A stretch of DNA of 11,327 bases from Actinomycetes bacterium (GCA_023434535.1 JAEYSR010000234.1:1-11327), one strand, 5' to 3'; shown: positions 1-6,680, counted from the first letter of the stretch. Numbers and translations are program-made. Notes: generated by a model from the sequence alone, not told the origin.

Positions 1-104
1 AGGGCGATGCTGAGCACCGTCGAGTCCAGGAACGCCATGCTCGATCCGGCCACCGTGACCGCGATGATCCACCGTCCGGTCCGGGAGGACAGCGGGCTCG
101 CCAC
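1..104 (-). CDS. DHA2-family MFS drug transporter, N-terminus only (runs off the left edge)
   Basis: Reading the minus strand from a GTG at 104-102 gives an uninterrupted frame of 34 residues to the window edge. It has a short polar N-terminus, then a hydrophobic first helix (WIIAVTVAGSSMAFLD) and FLDSTVLSIA. The FLD-x-TV-(V/L)-x-(I/V)-A pattern is the helix-1 signature of the 14-TM DHA2 (EmrB/QacA) proton-driven multidrug exporters of the inner membrane, so a truncated exporter gene is the natural reading. The GTG was chosen because a minus-strand TAGGTT (116-111) ends 6 nt before it, predicting a leaderless transcript, with CCGACA as a possible -35 at 139-134. The gene is divergent from the S15 hydrolase at 182. 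Substrate cannot be inferred, and only about 7% of a usual 450-500 aa protein is visible. Confidence 0.72.
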   Translation of the reverse strand, partial: MASPLSSRTGRWIIAVTVAGSSMAFLDSTVLSIA

Positions 105-110
105 GCGGCC

Positions 111-120
111 AACCTACTGT
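111..120. promoter_or_regulatory. Overlapping divergent -10 elements
   Basis: The ten bases AACCTACTGT hold a minus-strand TAGGTT (116-111), 6 nt from the GTG of the MFS gene, and a plus-strand TACTGT (115-120) upstream of the hydrolase. Both fit TANNNT and share two base pairs, so polymerase could not occupy both at once. The minus-strand element has a partial -35, CCGACA at 139-134; the plus-strand one has no recognisable -35. Inferred from sequence only. Confidence 0.4.
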
Positions 121-181
121 CGGCCGCCGTTGCTGTCGGCGAGAGACCGGGGGCGAACGAGTCCACCCGAAGGAGCGAACG

Positions 182-1867
182 ATGCCGACCGAGAAGGTGG
201 ACCGACCGTGGAGGCGGCCCGGGCGTCTGGCGTACACCCGCCGGCGGGTCCGTCACCTGCTGCGCCCACCAGTCACCGTGTCACCGATGGGCGCGGACGT
301 CACCAAGCTGTACGACGTGCCGGTCCGGATGCGGGACGGCGTGACCCTGCGCCTCAACGTGTACCTGCCCGCCGTCGGTGACCGGTTCCCCGTGATCCTC
401 TCAGCGCACCCGTACGGCAAGGACCGGGTTCCCACACGCACCCGCCGGGGGTGGTCGCTCAACCCGCAGTTCCGGATCATGAACCAACCCGAGCCGTTGC
501 GGATCTCGGACCAGACCAGCTGGGAAGCGCCCGACCCGGTCTGGTGGGCGCAGCAGGGGTATGCGGTGATCAACCTGGACACCCGCGGCGGTGGCCACTC
601 CGAGGGACGTGGCGAACTGCTGTCGGACCAGGAGGCCGACGACATCGCCGAGGTCATCGGGTGGGCCGCGGGCCAGCCGTGGTCGACCGGTCGCGTCGGG
701 ATGCTCGGGGTGTCCTACCTCGCCCTGTCCCAGTACAAGGTGGCCGCGCTCGGCCCGCCGGCGCTGAAGGCGATCTGCCCCTGGGAGGGCTTCACCGACG
801 CCTACCGCGACTTCTTCACGTCCGGTGGCGTGGTGGAGGACGGCTTCGCCCGCATCTGGTTGTTCATGACGAAGCGGGTCACCCACCAGAGGACCGACCT
901 GGCCGCCGAGCGTCGACGGCATCCGCTGCGAGACCGGTTCTGGGAGGACCTGACCCCCGATCTGTCCGAGATCGAGGTGCCGATGCTGGTCTGCACCAGC
1001 TTCTCCGACGCCAACCTGCACAGCGTCGGGTCCATGCGCGCCTTCCAGGACGTCGGCTCGAGGGAACGCCACGCCTACACCCATCGCGGACCCAAGTGGT
1101 CCGCCTTCTACGGCGAGCCGGCCCGTCAGGCCCAGCTCGCGTTCTTCGACCGACATCTCCGCCAGCGCGACATCGAGCCCCTGCCACGGATGCGCCTGGA
1201 GGTCCGCGACCGGGCCGACCGAGTTGTCGAGGTGCGGGACGAGACCGAGTGGCCGCTGGCACGCACCGAGTGGCGTCAGCTCCACCTCGGCGGAGGCGGC
1301 ACCCTGACCGAGGAGGCGTCGGACCCGGGTACCGCGACGTTCGACCTCCGACGAGCTGCCGTCGCCTTCGATCACCGGTTCGACGAGGACACGGAGATCA
1401 CGGGACCGATGACGCTGCGACTCCACATCTCGGTGACCGGGACCGACGACCCGCGCATCTTCGTCGGCGTCGAGAAGCGATCCGGGGATCGGCCGGTGCC
1501 CTTCAACGGCTCCTACGGCTACGGGCGCGACCACGTCGCCCAGGGCCGGCTCCGCCTCGCCCTGCGCGGGACGGACCCCGTCGGGGGCTCACCCCACCAG
1601 CCCGAGCACACGTTCCGCACCCTCCAGCCGATCCGCCCTGGCGAGCCGCTCGACGTCGTGGTCCCGCTGAGTCCGTCCGCCACCCTGTTCCGCCGCGGCG
1701 ACACGCTCCGGCTCATGGTCGCCGGGCGCTACCTCCACCCGCGGAACCCGCTCTTCGGGCACTTCCCGACTCACTACGTGCCGAGCCGTCGCGGGAGCGC
1801 CACGATCACCTGGGACCCGCAGCACCCGTCGACGCTGGAGGTCCCCGTCATCCCCCCGCAGCAGTAG
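182..1867 (+). CDS. CocE/NonD family hydrolase (peptidase S15 plus PepX C-terminal domain)
   Basis: A 561-aa protein of the CocE / X-Pro dipeptidyl-peptidase S15 family, serine hydrolases that cleave esters or amides. The start is set by GAAGGAG at 169-175, 6 nt before the ATG. Residues 1-35 are an Arg-rich extension, not a signal peptide, so the protein is probably cytoplasmic. The alpha/beta hydrolase core spans about 41-335: HPYGKD at 76-81 carries the Tyr expected to help form the oxyanion hole, DTRGGGHSEG follows at 133-142, and the nucleophile elbow GVSYL puts Ser178 at the active site. Asp276 (FSDANLH) and His301 (YTHRGPKW) are the likely triad partners. From about 365 the sequence matches the jelly-roll PepX_C domain (ending FPTHYVPSRRGSATI). 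Length is normal for the family. It is convergent with the histidine kinase, 50 bp away. Substrate is unknown; glutaryl-7-ACA acylase-type activity is another family option. Confidence 0.9.
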   Translation: MPTEKVDRPWRRPGRLAYTRRRVRHLLRPPVTVSPMGADVTKLYDVPVRMRDGVTLRLNVYLPAVGDRFPVILSAHPYGKDRVPTRTRRGWSLNPQFRIMNQPEPLRISDQTSWEAPDPVWWAQQGYAVINLDTRGGGHSEGRGELLSDQEADDIAEVIGWAAGQPWSTGRVGMLGVSYLALSQYKVAALGPPALKAICPWEGFTDAYRDFFTSGGVVEDGFARIWLFMTKRVTHQRTDLAAERRRHPLRDRFWEDLTPDLSEIEVPMLVCTSFSDANLHSVGSMRAFQDVGSRERHAYTHRGPKWSAFYGEPARQAQLAFFDRHLRQRDIEPLPRMRLEVRDRADRVVEVRDETEWPLARTEWRQLHLGGGGTLTEEASDPGTATFDLRRAAVAFDHRFDEDTEITGPMTLRLHISVTGTDDPRIFVGVEKRSGDRPVPFNGSYGYGRDHVAQGRLRLALRGTDPVGGSPHQPEHTFRTLQPIRPGEPLDVVVPLSPSATLFRRGDTLRLMVAGRYLHPRNPLFGHFPTHYVPSRRGSATITWDPQHPSTLEVPVIPPQQ

Positions 1868-1880
1868 GCCACCGTCGTGC

Positions 1881-1896
1881 GCGCCGGGGCCGGCGC
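1881..1896. terminator. GC-rich hairpin between convergent genes
   Basis: GCGCC (1881-1885) pairs with GGCGC (1892-1896) around a 6-nt GGGGCC loop, in the 50-bp gap between the hydrolase stop (1867) and the kinase stop (1918). It could end transcription from both sides. There is no T-run on either strand, so this would be a non-canonical terminator; in DNA this GC-rich such a hairpin can also occur by chance. Confidence 0.3.
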
Positions 1897-1917
1897 CACG
1901 TCCTCCGCGTCACGCGT

Positions 1918-3030
1918 TCAAGGAGCCGGGAGTCGCACGACAGCGACGAGCCCTCCACCGGTCCGCGGCGAGAGCGTCAGCGTCCCGTCGTGTGCCGCGC
2001 CGATGCGCTCCACGATCGCCAGTCCGAGCCCGACTCCCGCATGGTCGCTGCGGACGCGCTCGGTCCCGCGCTGGAACGGCTCGGTGAGGGTCGCCATCAC
2101 CTGGGGGCTGAGCACCTCGCCGGTGTTCTCGACGACGAGCACCGCGGCGCCCGGCTCCGACCGGACGTCGACGCGCACCTCACCGTGGTCGGCGACGTTG
2201 TGGACGATCGCGTTGTGCACCAGGTTCGTGGTCATCTGCAGCAGCAGGGCGTGGGAGCCCAGTGCGACGGTCACGTCCCCGGTCGTCTCGATCTCGACGT
2301 GGCACGCCTCGGCCAGGGGGAGCAGCGACTCGGCCGCTTCTTCAGCGATCAGCGACAGGTCCACGGTCTCACGGTCGACGACGCCCTGGCCTGCCCGGGA
2401 GAGCAGGAGCAGGGCCTCGGTCAGGTCGATGGCTCGTGAGTTGACCGAGTACAGGCGGTCGACGAGCACGCCCGGGTCCTGGCCCGGATCCTGACGAGCC
2501 ACGTCCAGCAGGGTCTGGGTGATGGCCAGCGGAGTTCGCAGCTCGTGGGAGGCGTTGGCGGCGAACCTCTGCTGCTCGGCGACGTGGGCGTCGAGACGCT
2601 CGAGCATCGCATCGAAGGCGTCCGCGAACTCTCGGAACTCGTCGTTGCGTCCCTCCAGGTGGATCCGCTGGCCGAGCGATCCTCCGGCAACGCGCCGCGT
2701 GACGCTCGTGATGCGGTCCAGCGGCGCCAGCATCCGTCCGGCCAGGAACCACCCGCCGACCAGGCCGAACACGAGGAGGGCGATCAGCGCGAGGACCACC
2801 TTCGGCACGAAGGCGTCGAGGAGGTCGGAGCGGTTGGGCACGAACATCGACGGTCCGGGCGACCCGTCGCTCGGCGAGGTGACGATCACCTCGGGCACGT
2901 AGCGCAGGAGGAACACCCAGACCGCGGCCAGCAGCAGCACGCTCGCCACCATCAGGAAGCCGGCGTAGCTGAGGGTCAGCTTGAGGCGGATGCTCCACCC
3001 GGGCTCCCTCGGGACGCCGGCATCACCCAC
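1918..3030 (-). CDS. Two-component sensor histidine kinase with short extracytoplasmic loop
   Basis: A 370-aa membrane histidine kinase, read from GTG 3030, which overlaps the regulator's stop by 8 nt (GTGGGTGA). The open frame runs further upstream, but that part is antiparallel coding sequence of the regulator. Order: TM1 (about 18-42), a 32-residue outer loop, TM2 (about 75-98), HAMP (about 95-147), HisKA with phospho-acceptor His162 in NASHELRTPLAITQ, then HATPase_c with N box NLVHNAIVHN (Asn273), G1-like VENTG (300-304) and G2 GVGLGLAIV (332-340). The G1 box has Glu-Asn-Thr-Gly where DxGxG is canonical; from memory this variant is common in actinobacterial kinases. The loop holds no cysteine and is too small for a separate ligand-binding domain, so a membrane or cell-wall stimulus is likely. 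It is translationally coupled to the regulator gene and resembles CutS/VanS-type kinases by general architecture. Confidence 0.92.
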   Translation of the reverse strand: MGDAGVPREPGWSIRLKLTLSYAGFLMVASVLLLAAVWVFLLRYVPEVIVTSPSDGSPGPSMFVPNRSDLLDAFVPKVVLALIALLVFGLVGGWFLAGRMLAPLDRITSVTRRVAGGSLGQRIHLEGRNDEFREFADAFDAMLERLDAHVAEQQRFAANASHELRTPLAITQTLLDVARQDPGQDPGVLVDRLYSVNSRAIDLTEALLLLSRAGQGVVDRETVDLSLIAEEAAESLLPLAEACHVEIETTGDVTVALGSHALLLQMTTNLVHNAIVHNVADHGEVRVDVRSEPGAAVLVVENTGEVLSPQVMATLTEPFQRGTERVRSDHAGVGLGLAIVERIGAAHDGTLTLSPRTGGGLVAVVRLPAP

Positions 3031-3700
3031 CGTCGGCGGATCCCACGTCGATGCGGTAGCCGACCCCGGGCACGGTCGCGATGATCCACGGCTCGCCCAT
3101 CCGCTTGCGCAACGCCGACACCGTGATGCGAACGGCGTTGGTGAACGGGTCGGCATTGGCATCCCAGGCCCGTTCCAGGAGCTCCTCGGACGAGACCACC
3201 CCACCGTCGGCGGCGATCAGGACCTCGAGCACGGCGAACTGCTTCCGGGTCAGGGCCACGTAGCGACCGTCCCTGTAGACCTCGCGGCGGAACGGGTCGA
3301 GCCGCAGGCCCGCGATCTCCCGCACCGGCGGCCGATGGTGCTCGCGGCGTCGGTCGAGGGCCCGCAGTCGGAGGACGAGCTCCTGCATGACGAACGGCTT
3401 GGTCAGGTAGTCGTCCGCCCCGATCCCGAACCCCGAGGCCTTGTCGTCGAGCCGGTCGGCAGCGGTCAGCATGAGGATCGGCATGCCGCTGCCGGACGCC
3501 ACGATGGACTCAGCCACGTCGTCGCCCGACGGTCCCGGGATGTCGCGGTCGAGCACCGCGATGTCGTAGGAGTTGAGCCCCAGCAGCTCGAGGGCCGTGT
3601 CGCCGTCGCCGGCGATGTCCGCGGCGATGGCCTCCAAGCGGAGCCCGTCCCTGATGGCCTCGGCCATCAGGGGCTCGTCCTCGACCACCAGCACCCTCAC
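3023..3700 (-). CDS. OmpR/PhoB-family response regulator (CutR-like)
   Basis: A 225-aa DNA-binding regulator partnered with the adjacent kinase. Receiver domain 1-117: acidic pair Glu7-Asp8, phosphorylated Asp51 (VLDRDIPGPSGDD), switch Thr79 (MLTA), and Lys101 (LTKPF). The winged-helix domain covers about 127-219 and ends in ATVPGVGYRI, the OmpR-family signature. The segments LDRDIPGPSGDD and NAVRITVSALRKRMGEPW recall Streptomyces CutR; this is from memory, not a search. The GTG at 3700 gives the expected N-terminus MRVLVVEDEP; the open frame continues upstream with non-homologous sequence. A minus-strand TACCCT (3713-3708) lies 7 nt before it and there is no Shine-Dalgarno sequence, so the mRNA is probably leaderless. 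It is divergent from the VanY-type gene, 69 bp away, which is a natural candidate target. Confidence 0.93.
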   Translation of the reverse strand: MRVLVVEDEPLMAEAIRDGLRLEAIAADIAGDGDTALELLGLNSYDIAVLDRDIPGPSGDDVAESIVASGSGMPILMLTAADRLDDKASGFGIGADDYLTKPFVMQELVLRLRALDRRREHHRPPVREIAGLRLDPFRREVYRDGRYVALTRKQFAVLEVLIAADGGVVSSEELLERAWDANADPFTNAVRITVSALRKRMGEPWIIATVPGVGYRIDVGSADGG

Positions 3701-3707
3701 CTGACTC

Positions 3708-3731
3708 AGGGTACGGGTCGGGACATATCGT
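3708..3731. promoter_or_regulatory. Divergent promoter elements between regulator and carboxypeptidase genes
   Basis: The 69-bp gap carries a minus-strand TACCCT (3713-3708), 7 nt from the regulator's GTG, and a plus-strand TATCGT (3726-3731), about 38 nt before the carboxypeptidase ATG. Both fit TANNNT. No convincing -35 or direct repeat that might be a CutR/OmpR-type box is visible. The closeness suggests both genes are controlled from one site; that is inference. Confidence 0.35.
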
Positions 3732-3769
3732 CGCCGTCTCCGGATCCGGCAACGCTGGGGCGACACGCG

Positions 3770-4450
3770 ATGTCGTCCACTGCGGCCATGACGTCGTCGA
3801 CCGCCGCACCGCCCACCTCCGACCGGACGCGTCGACGCCGGGTACTGGTGGTGGTCGCGGCGGTCCTGGCCGTGGCCGGCACGGGAGCGATGTGGTCGAG
3901 CGGCCGGTGGTCGTCGCTGCCCGACGGCGGAGCCGGCGATCTGGTCCGATCGATCACGACGGAGCGCCGCGCGTCCGACGACGGGCCCGCGATCACGGAC
4001 GACGACGGCGCGCTGCCGGACGGGGCGTCGCCGTTCGACCGGCATCAGCGGGGCGTCACCGAGCTCGATCCCGCGCTGCTGGACGCGGTGCGAGAAGCCG
4101 CCGCCGACGCGGAGGCCGACGGCGTCGACGTCCGGGTCACCAGCGGCTGGCGATCGCCTGAGTACCAGGCGCAGCTCCTCCGGGACGCGGTCTCGACCTA
4201 CGGATCGCTCGCCGAGGCCGAGCGATGGGTGGCGACGCCGGAGACGTCCTCCCACGTGTCGGGCGACGCCGTGGACCTGGGCCCGGCGGCGGCGCGCACC
4301 TGGCTGTCGCGACACGGCGCGTCCTACGGGTTGTGCCAGATCTACGGGAACGAGCCGTGGCACTTCGAGCTGCGCCCCGACGCCGTCCGGTCGGGGTGTC
4401 CGAGGCCCTTCCCGGACCCGACGCACGATCCCCGCATGGTCCACGGCTGA
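3770..4450 (+). CDS. Membrane-anchored D-alanyl-D-alanine carboxypeptidase, VanY-type (peptidase M15B)
   Basis: A 226-aa zinc peptidase predicted to trim the terminal D-Ala from peptidoglycan stem peptides outside the membrane. An N-terminal RRRR at 21-24 is followed by a hydrophobic segment (about 25-41) that should act as a signal anchor, then a disordered Asp/Gly-rich linker to about 90. The catalytic domain shows VTSGWRSPEYQAQLL (123-137), SSHVSGDAVDLG (160-171) with zinc ligands His162 and Asp169, and EPWHFEL (195-201) with catalytic Glu195 and zinc ligand His198. All M15B residues are present and the size fits. ATG 3770 was chosen with GGGG at 3757-3760 as a weak ribosome site; ATG 3788 is an alternative that keeps the anchor. 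No vanHAX ligase genes accompany it, so it is more likely a wall-remodelling enzyme than part of a glycopeptide-resistance operon. Confidence 0.9.
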   Translation: MSSTAAMTSSTAAPPTSDRTRRRRVLVVVAAVLAVAGTGAMWSSGRWSSLPDGGAGDLVRSITTERRASDDGPAITDDDGALPDGASPFDRHQRGVTELDPALLDAVREAAADAEADGVDVRVTSGWRSPEYQAQLLRDAVSTYGSLAEAERWVATPETSSHVSGDAVDLGPAAARTWLSRHGASYGLCQIYGNEPWHFELRPDAVRSGCPRPFPDPTHDPRMVHG

Positions 4451-4477
4451 CGTCGTCCGAGCGGTTCCGTCCATCTG

Positions 4478-4513
4478 TTGACACATATATATGTCTCACC
4501 GTATGTTGAACGG
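4478..4513 (+). promoter_or_regulatory. Promoter with embedded operator for the ArsR operon
   Basis: TTGACA (4478-4483), an 18-nt spacer and TATGTT (4502-4507) form a good housekeeping promoter; the start codon GTG 4514 lies 6 nt beyond the -10, at the expected transcription start. In the spacer, ACATATATATGT (4483-4494) is a perfect 12-bp palindrome inside a 20-bp dyad (4479-4498; half-sites TGACACATAT and ATATGTCTCA, 9 of 10 pairs symmetric). It stands out as an AT island in GC-rich DNA. A dimeric ArsR bound here would cover both promoter elements, so autorepression is the likely logic. Confidence 0.72.
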
Positions 4514-4897
4514 GTGCCGTCCTCCCTGGCCGTCCTGAACGTCATCGCCGAACCCACGCGTCGGCGGATCCTCGACGTCGTCCGCGACGGCGAGCGGTCG
4601 GTCGGCGAGCTGGTGGAGGCCGTCGGCATGCACCAGCCCGGCGTGTCACGGCACCTGAAGGTGCTGCGTGACGCCGGTCTGGTCGACGTGCGCCAGGACG
4701 CCCAGCGCCGCCTCTACCGGCTGCGCCCGGAACCGCTGATCGAGCTCGACGAGTGGCTCGAGCCGTACCGGGCTGAGTGGTCGAACCGGCTCGACTCGCT
4801 CGAGCGACACCTCGAACGCACATCCACCCCGATCGACCGATCCGGCCCGACCACTGCGTCCGGCCCGACGGCACGGACGACCAAGGAGCCCACGTGA
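4514..4897 (+). CDS. ArsR-family winged-helix repressor
   Basis: A 127-aa DNA-binding protein with the ArsR-family helix-turn-helix: AEPTRRRILDVVRDGERSVGE (12-32), then the recognition region QPGVSRHLKVLRDAGLV (41-57) and the wing (about 58-70, ending RRLYRL). It has no cysteine and no ELCVCDL motif, so it is not a thiol-type metal sensor; it belongs with the 'YdfF/SdpR-like' ArsR proteins often paired with SRPBCC genes. The tail after about 102 is Pro/Thr/Ser-rich and probably disordered. The frame opens further upstream at TTG 4478, but that triplet is part of the -35 element, so GTG 4514 is preferred; it would be translated without a leader. The stop overlaps the next start as GTGA. It likely represses its own three-gene operon; the inducer is unknown. 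Confidence 0.9.
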   Translation: MPSSLAVLNVIAEPTRRRILDVVRDGERSVGELVEAVGMHQPGVSRHLKVLRDAGLVDVRQDAQRRLYRLRPEPLIELDEWLEPYRAEWSNRLDSLERHLERTSTPIDRSGPTTASGPTARTTKEPT

Positions 4898-5430
4898 CCG
4901 ATCCCACTGACGTCGCCTACGACGGCGTCATCGAACGCACGCCCGACGGCGGCGTGATCCGCTTCGAGCGCCGCCTGCCGTACCCGATCCGCGACGTGTG
5001 GTCGGCGGTCACCGACCCCGAGCGGCTGGCCGACTGGTGGCTGCCGTTCGACGCCGACATCACCGTCGATCTCCGCGAGGGCGGAGAGATGCGCTTCGTC
5101 GGACGGGGCGAGGAGGAGATCGAGATGGTCTTCACCGTCCTGCGTGTCGAGGCGCCGATGCTCCTCGAGCACACCCACGCGGATCCCGGGTCCTACCTGC
5201 GCTGGGAGCTGGAGCCGACCGACACCGGCTGCACACTGCGGCTCACCCACTTCGTCACCGATCCCGACGTGGCGATCGACAACTGCTACGTCGTCGGTCT
5301 CCACACGTCGCTCGGGCGCCTCGAACCGATCCTCGCCGGCGATCCCATTCCCTGGGACTGGGACCGCTTCGCCGAGTCGCAGGCCGCGTACGCCCGGCTC
5401 GGCTTCGCTCCGGAGGTGGACGCGTCGTGA
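4894..5430 (+). CDS. SRPBCC (AHSA1/START-like) domain protein
   Basis: A 178-aa single-domain protein of the AHSA1-type SRPBCC superfamily, helix-grip folds that bind hydrophobic ligands in a deep pocket. The N-terminal beta strand (about 20-28), the helix motif YPIRDVWSAVTDPERLADWW (30-49), the GGEMRF strand (63-68) and the C-terminal long helix (about 129-148) follow the family order. It begins at GTG 4894, inside the ArsR stop (GTGA), with AAGGAG at 4883-4888 five nt upstream. ArsR-AHSA1 gene pairs are a widespread arrangement; the SRPBCC protein may bind the small molecule that the operon responds to, which is inference. A Trp-rich segment IPWDWDRF (152-159) lies near the C-terminus. It ends in a second GTGA overlap with the next gene, so the two are translationally coupled. 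Confidence 0.9.
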   Translation: MTDPTDVAYDGVIERTPDGGVIRFERRLPYPIRDVWSAVTDPERLADWWLPFDADITVDLREGGEMRFVGRGEEEIEMVFTVLRVEAPMLLEHTHADPGSYLRWELEPTDTGCTLRLTHFVTDPDVAIDNCYVVGLHTSLGRLEPILAGDPIPWDWDRFAESQAAYARLGFAPEVDAS

Positions 5431-6071
5431 CCCAGCTCCTGCGAGTCCAGAACTTCGCCGTCTCCCGTGACGGCTTCGGCGCCGGCGAGGGCCAGACGCT
5501 GGAGCGTCCCTTCGGCCACGCCAACCCCATGGACCTGATGTCGTGGGCCGGGGCCACTGCGAGCTGGCCGAACCGGACCGAGCCCGGTGGATCACGCGGG
5601 CTCGACGACTACTTCACCCGAGACTTCAGCCACAACATCGGCGCCGAGATCATGGGTCGCAACAAGTTCAGTCCCCACCGCGGACCCTGGGAGAACCTCG
5701 ACTGGCAGGGATGGTGGGGCGACACCCCGCCGTTCCACACGCCGGTCTTCGTGCTCACCCACCACCTCCGCCCGAGCTTCACGCTGGCCGACACCACCTT
5801 CCACTTCATCGACACCACGCCGGAGGACGCCCTCGAGCAGGCCAAGGCCGCTGCGGAGGGCAAGGACGTGCGGCTCGGCGGCGGCACCCACACCGTGCGG
5901 GAGTTCCTCGACGCCGACCTGGTCGACACGCTGCACATCGCAGTCGCACCCATCGACCTCGGGCGGGGCGAACGGCTGTGGGACTCGCCCGACGACCTGC
6001 TCGACCGGTACCACCGCGACGTGGTGCCAAGCCCCAGCGGCGTCACGCACCTCATCTACTGGCGGAAGTAG
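5427..6071 (+). CDS. Dihydrofolate-reductase-like protein (RibD C-terminal domain family)
   Basis: A 214-aa protein of the DHFR/RibD_C reductase family, which use NADPH. Visible landmarks: NFAVSRDGFGAG (9-20, first strand and loop), IMGRNKF (75-81), the PVFVLTHH strand (106-113), RLGGGTH (149-155; the Gly-rich turn that contacts NADPH phosphates) and DLVDTLHIAVAPIDLGRGERL (164-184), a typical family ending. It starts at GTG 5427 within the SRPBCC stop (GTGA), with GGAGG at 5412-5416. It is not a biosynthetic RibD, because the deaminase domain is absent, nor a classical FolA. As the only clear enzyme of the operon it may reduce whatever compound the ArsR/SRPBCC pair handles; substrate is unknown. 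Confidence 0.88.
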   Translation: MTQLLRVQNFAVSRDGFGAGEGQTLERPFGHANPMDLMSWAGATASWPNRTEPGGSRGLDDYFTRDFSHNIGAEIMGRNKFSPHRGPWENLDWQGWWGDTPPFHTPVFVLTHHLRPSFTLADTTFHFIDTTPEDALEQAKAAAEGKDVRLGGGTHTVREFLDADLVDTLHIAVAPIDLGRGERLWDSPDDLLDRYHRDVVPSPSGVTHLIYWRK

Positions 6072-6112
6072 ACACGCACCCACTGCGTCGGCGGCGAATG
6101 CCGCTGGTCGTC

Positions 6113-6118
6113 TAGCGT
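6113..6118 (+). promoter_or_regulatory. Putative -10 element (TAGCGT) of the small lipoprotein gene
   Basis: TAGCGT sits 45 nt before the ATG at 6164 in the 92-bp gap after the DHFR-like gene. The same heptamer CTAGCGT occurs before the phospholipase gene (7523-7529), also just upstream of a lipoprotein start. It fits TANNNT; no -35 is recognisable. Confidence 0.35.
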
Positions 6119-6163
6119 CGCTCCGGCTCGGCTGCTGTGGCCGATCGGGGGGAAGGTTCTGCC

Positions 6164-6592
6164 ATGCGACGCTTCGCTGTTGTTCCGGTTCTGCTGATGG
6201 TCGCCGTGGCGGCGACCGCGTGTCCCGCCGAGGCGCCTCCGGGTTCATCCCCGCCGATCGTCTCGTCGATCGTGGCCGACAGCCCCGTGGTCGCGGGTGA
6301 CGCGTTCACCATCACCGTCTCCGCCGTGGACAACATCGCCGTCACCGGGATCGCGCTCAGCTTCAACTCCCCGGCGGACATCGAGCCGGATCCGGCGGAG
6401 GTCGCGGCGATGGTGTCGTGCGACGAGCCGACGATCGCGCCCGCATCGGCCGTCACCGTCGTCTTCCACTGCACGACCGCGACCCATGCCCTCACGGGAA
6501 CCTGGGTCGTCACCGCCACGGTCGGCGATGCGGAGGGCAGCACCGGGTACGAGCGCACCGGCGCGACCGGGTTCAACGTCGTCGCCGGCTGA
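6164..6592 (+). CDS. Small secreted lipoprotein with Ig-like beta-sandwich character
   Basis: A 142-aa protein of unknown function. Residues 1-19 form a signal peptide (MRRF, then a hydrophobic stretch) ending in ATAC, a lipobox-like site with Cys20 as the predicted lipidated residue; Ala at -3 makes the box imperfect. After a Pro-rich linker, residues about 32-142 alternate hydrophobic and polar positions (VVAGDAFTITVSAVDNIAVTGIALSF) in the manner of a cadherin/Ig-like beta sandwich. Cys86 and Cys103 could form a disulfide. ATG 6164 was chosen over GTG 6137 because GGGGGGAAGG (6147-6156) sits 7 nt upstream and it places the charged n-region correctly. The antisense frame over the same DNA lacks a start signal and was rejected. 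It may be a cell-surface binding or adhesion protein; that is a guess from fold alone. Confidence 0.75.
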   Translation: MRRFAVVPVLLMVAVAATACPAEAPPGSSPPIVSSIVADSPVVAGDAFTITVSAVDNIAVTGIALSFNSPADIEPDPAEVAAMVSCDEPTIAPASAVTVVFHCTTATHALTGTWVVTATVGDAEGSTGYERTGATGFNVVAG

Positions 6593-6680
6593 GCCCCCGC
6601 TCCGTCCACCGATCACCGACGCATCCGCGCACGTTCGCGCCGGCGGCGGCCGGAGATCGCTCGTCTGGGAGCATGCGTCG

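Noticed and set aside
401..1534. Long minus-strand open frame (377 aa) over the S15 hydrolase gene
   Set aside because: It lies antiparallel to a gene with complete catalytic motifs; its composition (Gly/Val/Arg/His-rich, no motif) is typical of the mirror frame in high-GC DNA.
451..2439. 662-aa plus-strand frame across hydrolase and kinase genes
   Set aside because: Arg/Pro-rich low-complexity translation crossing two convergent real genes on different strands; no domain or ribosome site.
3031..3204. ATG 3204 as start of the histidine kinase
   Set aside because: The 58 added residues are read from antiparallel-frame regulator coding sequence and are Arg/Ser/Pro-rich; GTG 3030 overlapping the regulator stop is the normal arrangement.
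3770..4450. Complete vancomycin-resistance cluster
   Set aside because: Only a VanY-type peptidase and a two-component pair are present; vanH, vanA/B ligase and vanX are absent from the window.
4478..4513. TTG start 12 codons upstream for the ArsR gene
   Set aside because: The TTG is the first half of the TTGACA -35 element and the extra residues would be encoded by operator and -10; GTG 4514 fits the family N-terminus.
6112..6609. Minus-strand 165-aa frame opposite the small lipoprotein
   Set aside because: The plus-strand frame has a -10, ribosome site, signal peptide and lipobox; the minus frame has none.
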